This document shows, piece by piece, positions 5,403-5,882 of a stretch of DNA of 5,882 nt. The notes under the pieces are model-generated. The model was not told the origin of the DNA, ran no database searches, and worked only from the letters and a program-made list of their open reading frames with translations. Each line of letters begins with the position of its first letter. Position 1 is the first letter of the stretch. The DNA is from Legionellales bacterium UBA2469 (GTDB taxonomy: Bacteria; Pseudomonadota; Gammaproteobacteria; Legionellales; Legionellaceae). The DNA lies in contig DDPL01000043.1 in the NCBI GenBank assembly GCA_002342175.1, forward strand, positions 1-5,882, written 5' to 3'. The position numbers and the translations under genes were made by a program.

Positions 5403-5882
5403 TTAAAATTTTAATTGGGTTAATTTCTCAAATGTCGTATGACAAGTTAAATCTAAATTAACTGGTGATACGGATGCATAGCCATTCATGACCGCATAAA
5501 AATCTGATAATTCATCATTATTATTCATGGCTTTACCGCGCGCACCTAACCAAAAATAAGGATTTCCACGTGGGTCAACACCTTCCTCAATACGATTTGG
5601 AGGATTTCGACGTCCTAATCGTGTAATTTTTATACCTTTCAGATTATGATATGGCACATCGGGAATATTAACATTCAACACACCACAATGCTCAAAAGGA
5701 TGATTTAAAAATGCATCAATTAAATCAATACATACTTTTGCACCGGTTTCATAATGTGGCTCTGGTGAGACAGAAACCATTGAGAGAGAGATTGCTGGAA
5801 AACGAAGGTTTCTTCCCTCATATGCAGCTGCAAAGGTTCCAGAGTAAATAATGTCATCCCCAAGATTTGAGCGATTATTAAT
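5403..5882 (-). CDS. surE: 5'/3'-nucleotidase SurE, C-terminal part (5' end beyond window)
   Basis: SurE is a metal-dependent phosphatase of 5'- and 3'-nucleoside monophosphates (and short polyphosphate in E. coli), cytoplasmic and linked to stationary-phase survival. The frame is open to the right edge, giving 159 residues; full SurE is about 250, so about 90 N-terminal residues, including the metal-binding DD and catalytic Ser regions, are missing. Diagnostic segments are NNRSNLGDDIIYSGTFAAA at the edge (compare the family's GxNxGDDVIYSGTVAAA), YEGRNLRFPAISLS, HYETGAK, VLNVNIPD, ITRLGRR, and the C-terminal GYASVSPVNLDLT. The Met at 5780 is internal: clear SurE homology continues upstream of it. 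The Asn next to the edge is probably the conserved active-site Asn of the SGxN motif. The stop overlaps the yqaA ribosome binding site. Confidence 0.96.
   Translation of the reverse strand: MNNRSNLGDDIIYSGTFAAAYEGRNLRFPAISLSMVSVSPEPHYETGAKVCIDLIDAFLNHPFEHCGVLNVNIPDVPYHNLKGIKITRLGRRNPPNRIEEGVDPRGNPYFWLGARGKAMNNNDELSDFYAVMNGYASVSPVNLDLTCHTTFEKLTQLKF

Noticed and set aside
5403..5780. A complete 125-residue protein starting at Met 5780
   Set aside because: The frame stays open to the window edge and the upstream residues match SurE, so this Met is internal.
1..5882. CRISPR array, tandem repeats or a defence system
   Set aside because: No regularly spaced repeats were found, and none of the genes resembles a known defence component.

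Overview
This is an AT-rich stretch of a gammaproteobacterial chromosome built around the stationary-phase sigma factor locus. The gene order surE, yqaA (DedA family), nlpD, rpoS, all on the minus strand, is the gammaproteobacterial rpoS neighbourhood. The usual pcm gene between surE and nlpD is absent, and a DedA-family gene sits there instead. AT-rich codons, Legionella/Coxiella-like features of RpoS (long acidic N-terminus) and an unrecognised membrane protein coupled to rpoS make a member of the Legionellales, or a similar host-associated lineage, my best guess. That placement is inference, not proof.

Layout from left to right. Positions 1-706 (minus) hold the N-terminal 235 residues of a YheT-type alpha/beta hydrolase that runs off the left edge. 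Positions 707-904 hold no gene. They contain a likely promoter for the hydrolase, a nested 42-nt hairpin resembling an IS200/IS605-type terminal structure, and a perfect Shine-Dalgarno match before a 10- to 12-codon ORF. A tRNA-Thr(CGU) with encoded CCA lies at 905-980 (minus). Positions 981-1070 carry overlapping back-to-back promoters for the tRNA and for a small single-pass membrane protein gene (1083-1370, plus). That gene converges on, and overlaps by 21 bp, a long unrecognised gene (1350-2939, minus) for a protein with an N-terminal membrane domain and a large soluble C-terminal part. That gene begins 10 bases after the rpoS stop. rpoS (2950-4008) follows upstream, with its own near-consensus sigma-70 promoter in the nlpD-rpoS gap and a short leader that can fold over its ribosome binding site. 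nlpD, yqaA and the 3' two thirds of surE complete the window.

Functional reading. SurE (nucleotidase), YqaA (membrane protein), NlpD (outer-membrane activator of a septal amidase) and RpoS form one tightly packed transcription unit with overlapping or touching genes, and the unknown membrane protein is added at its end. rpoS can be transcribed from upstream and from its own promoter. The most notable new-looking items are the FourU-like hairpin over the rpoS ribosome binding site, the unknown 529-residue protein translationally tied to rpoS, and the solo IS-like hairpin next to the tRNA.
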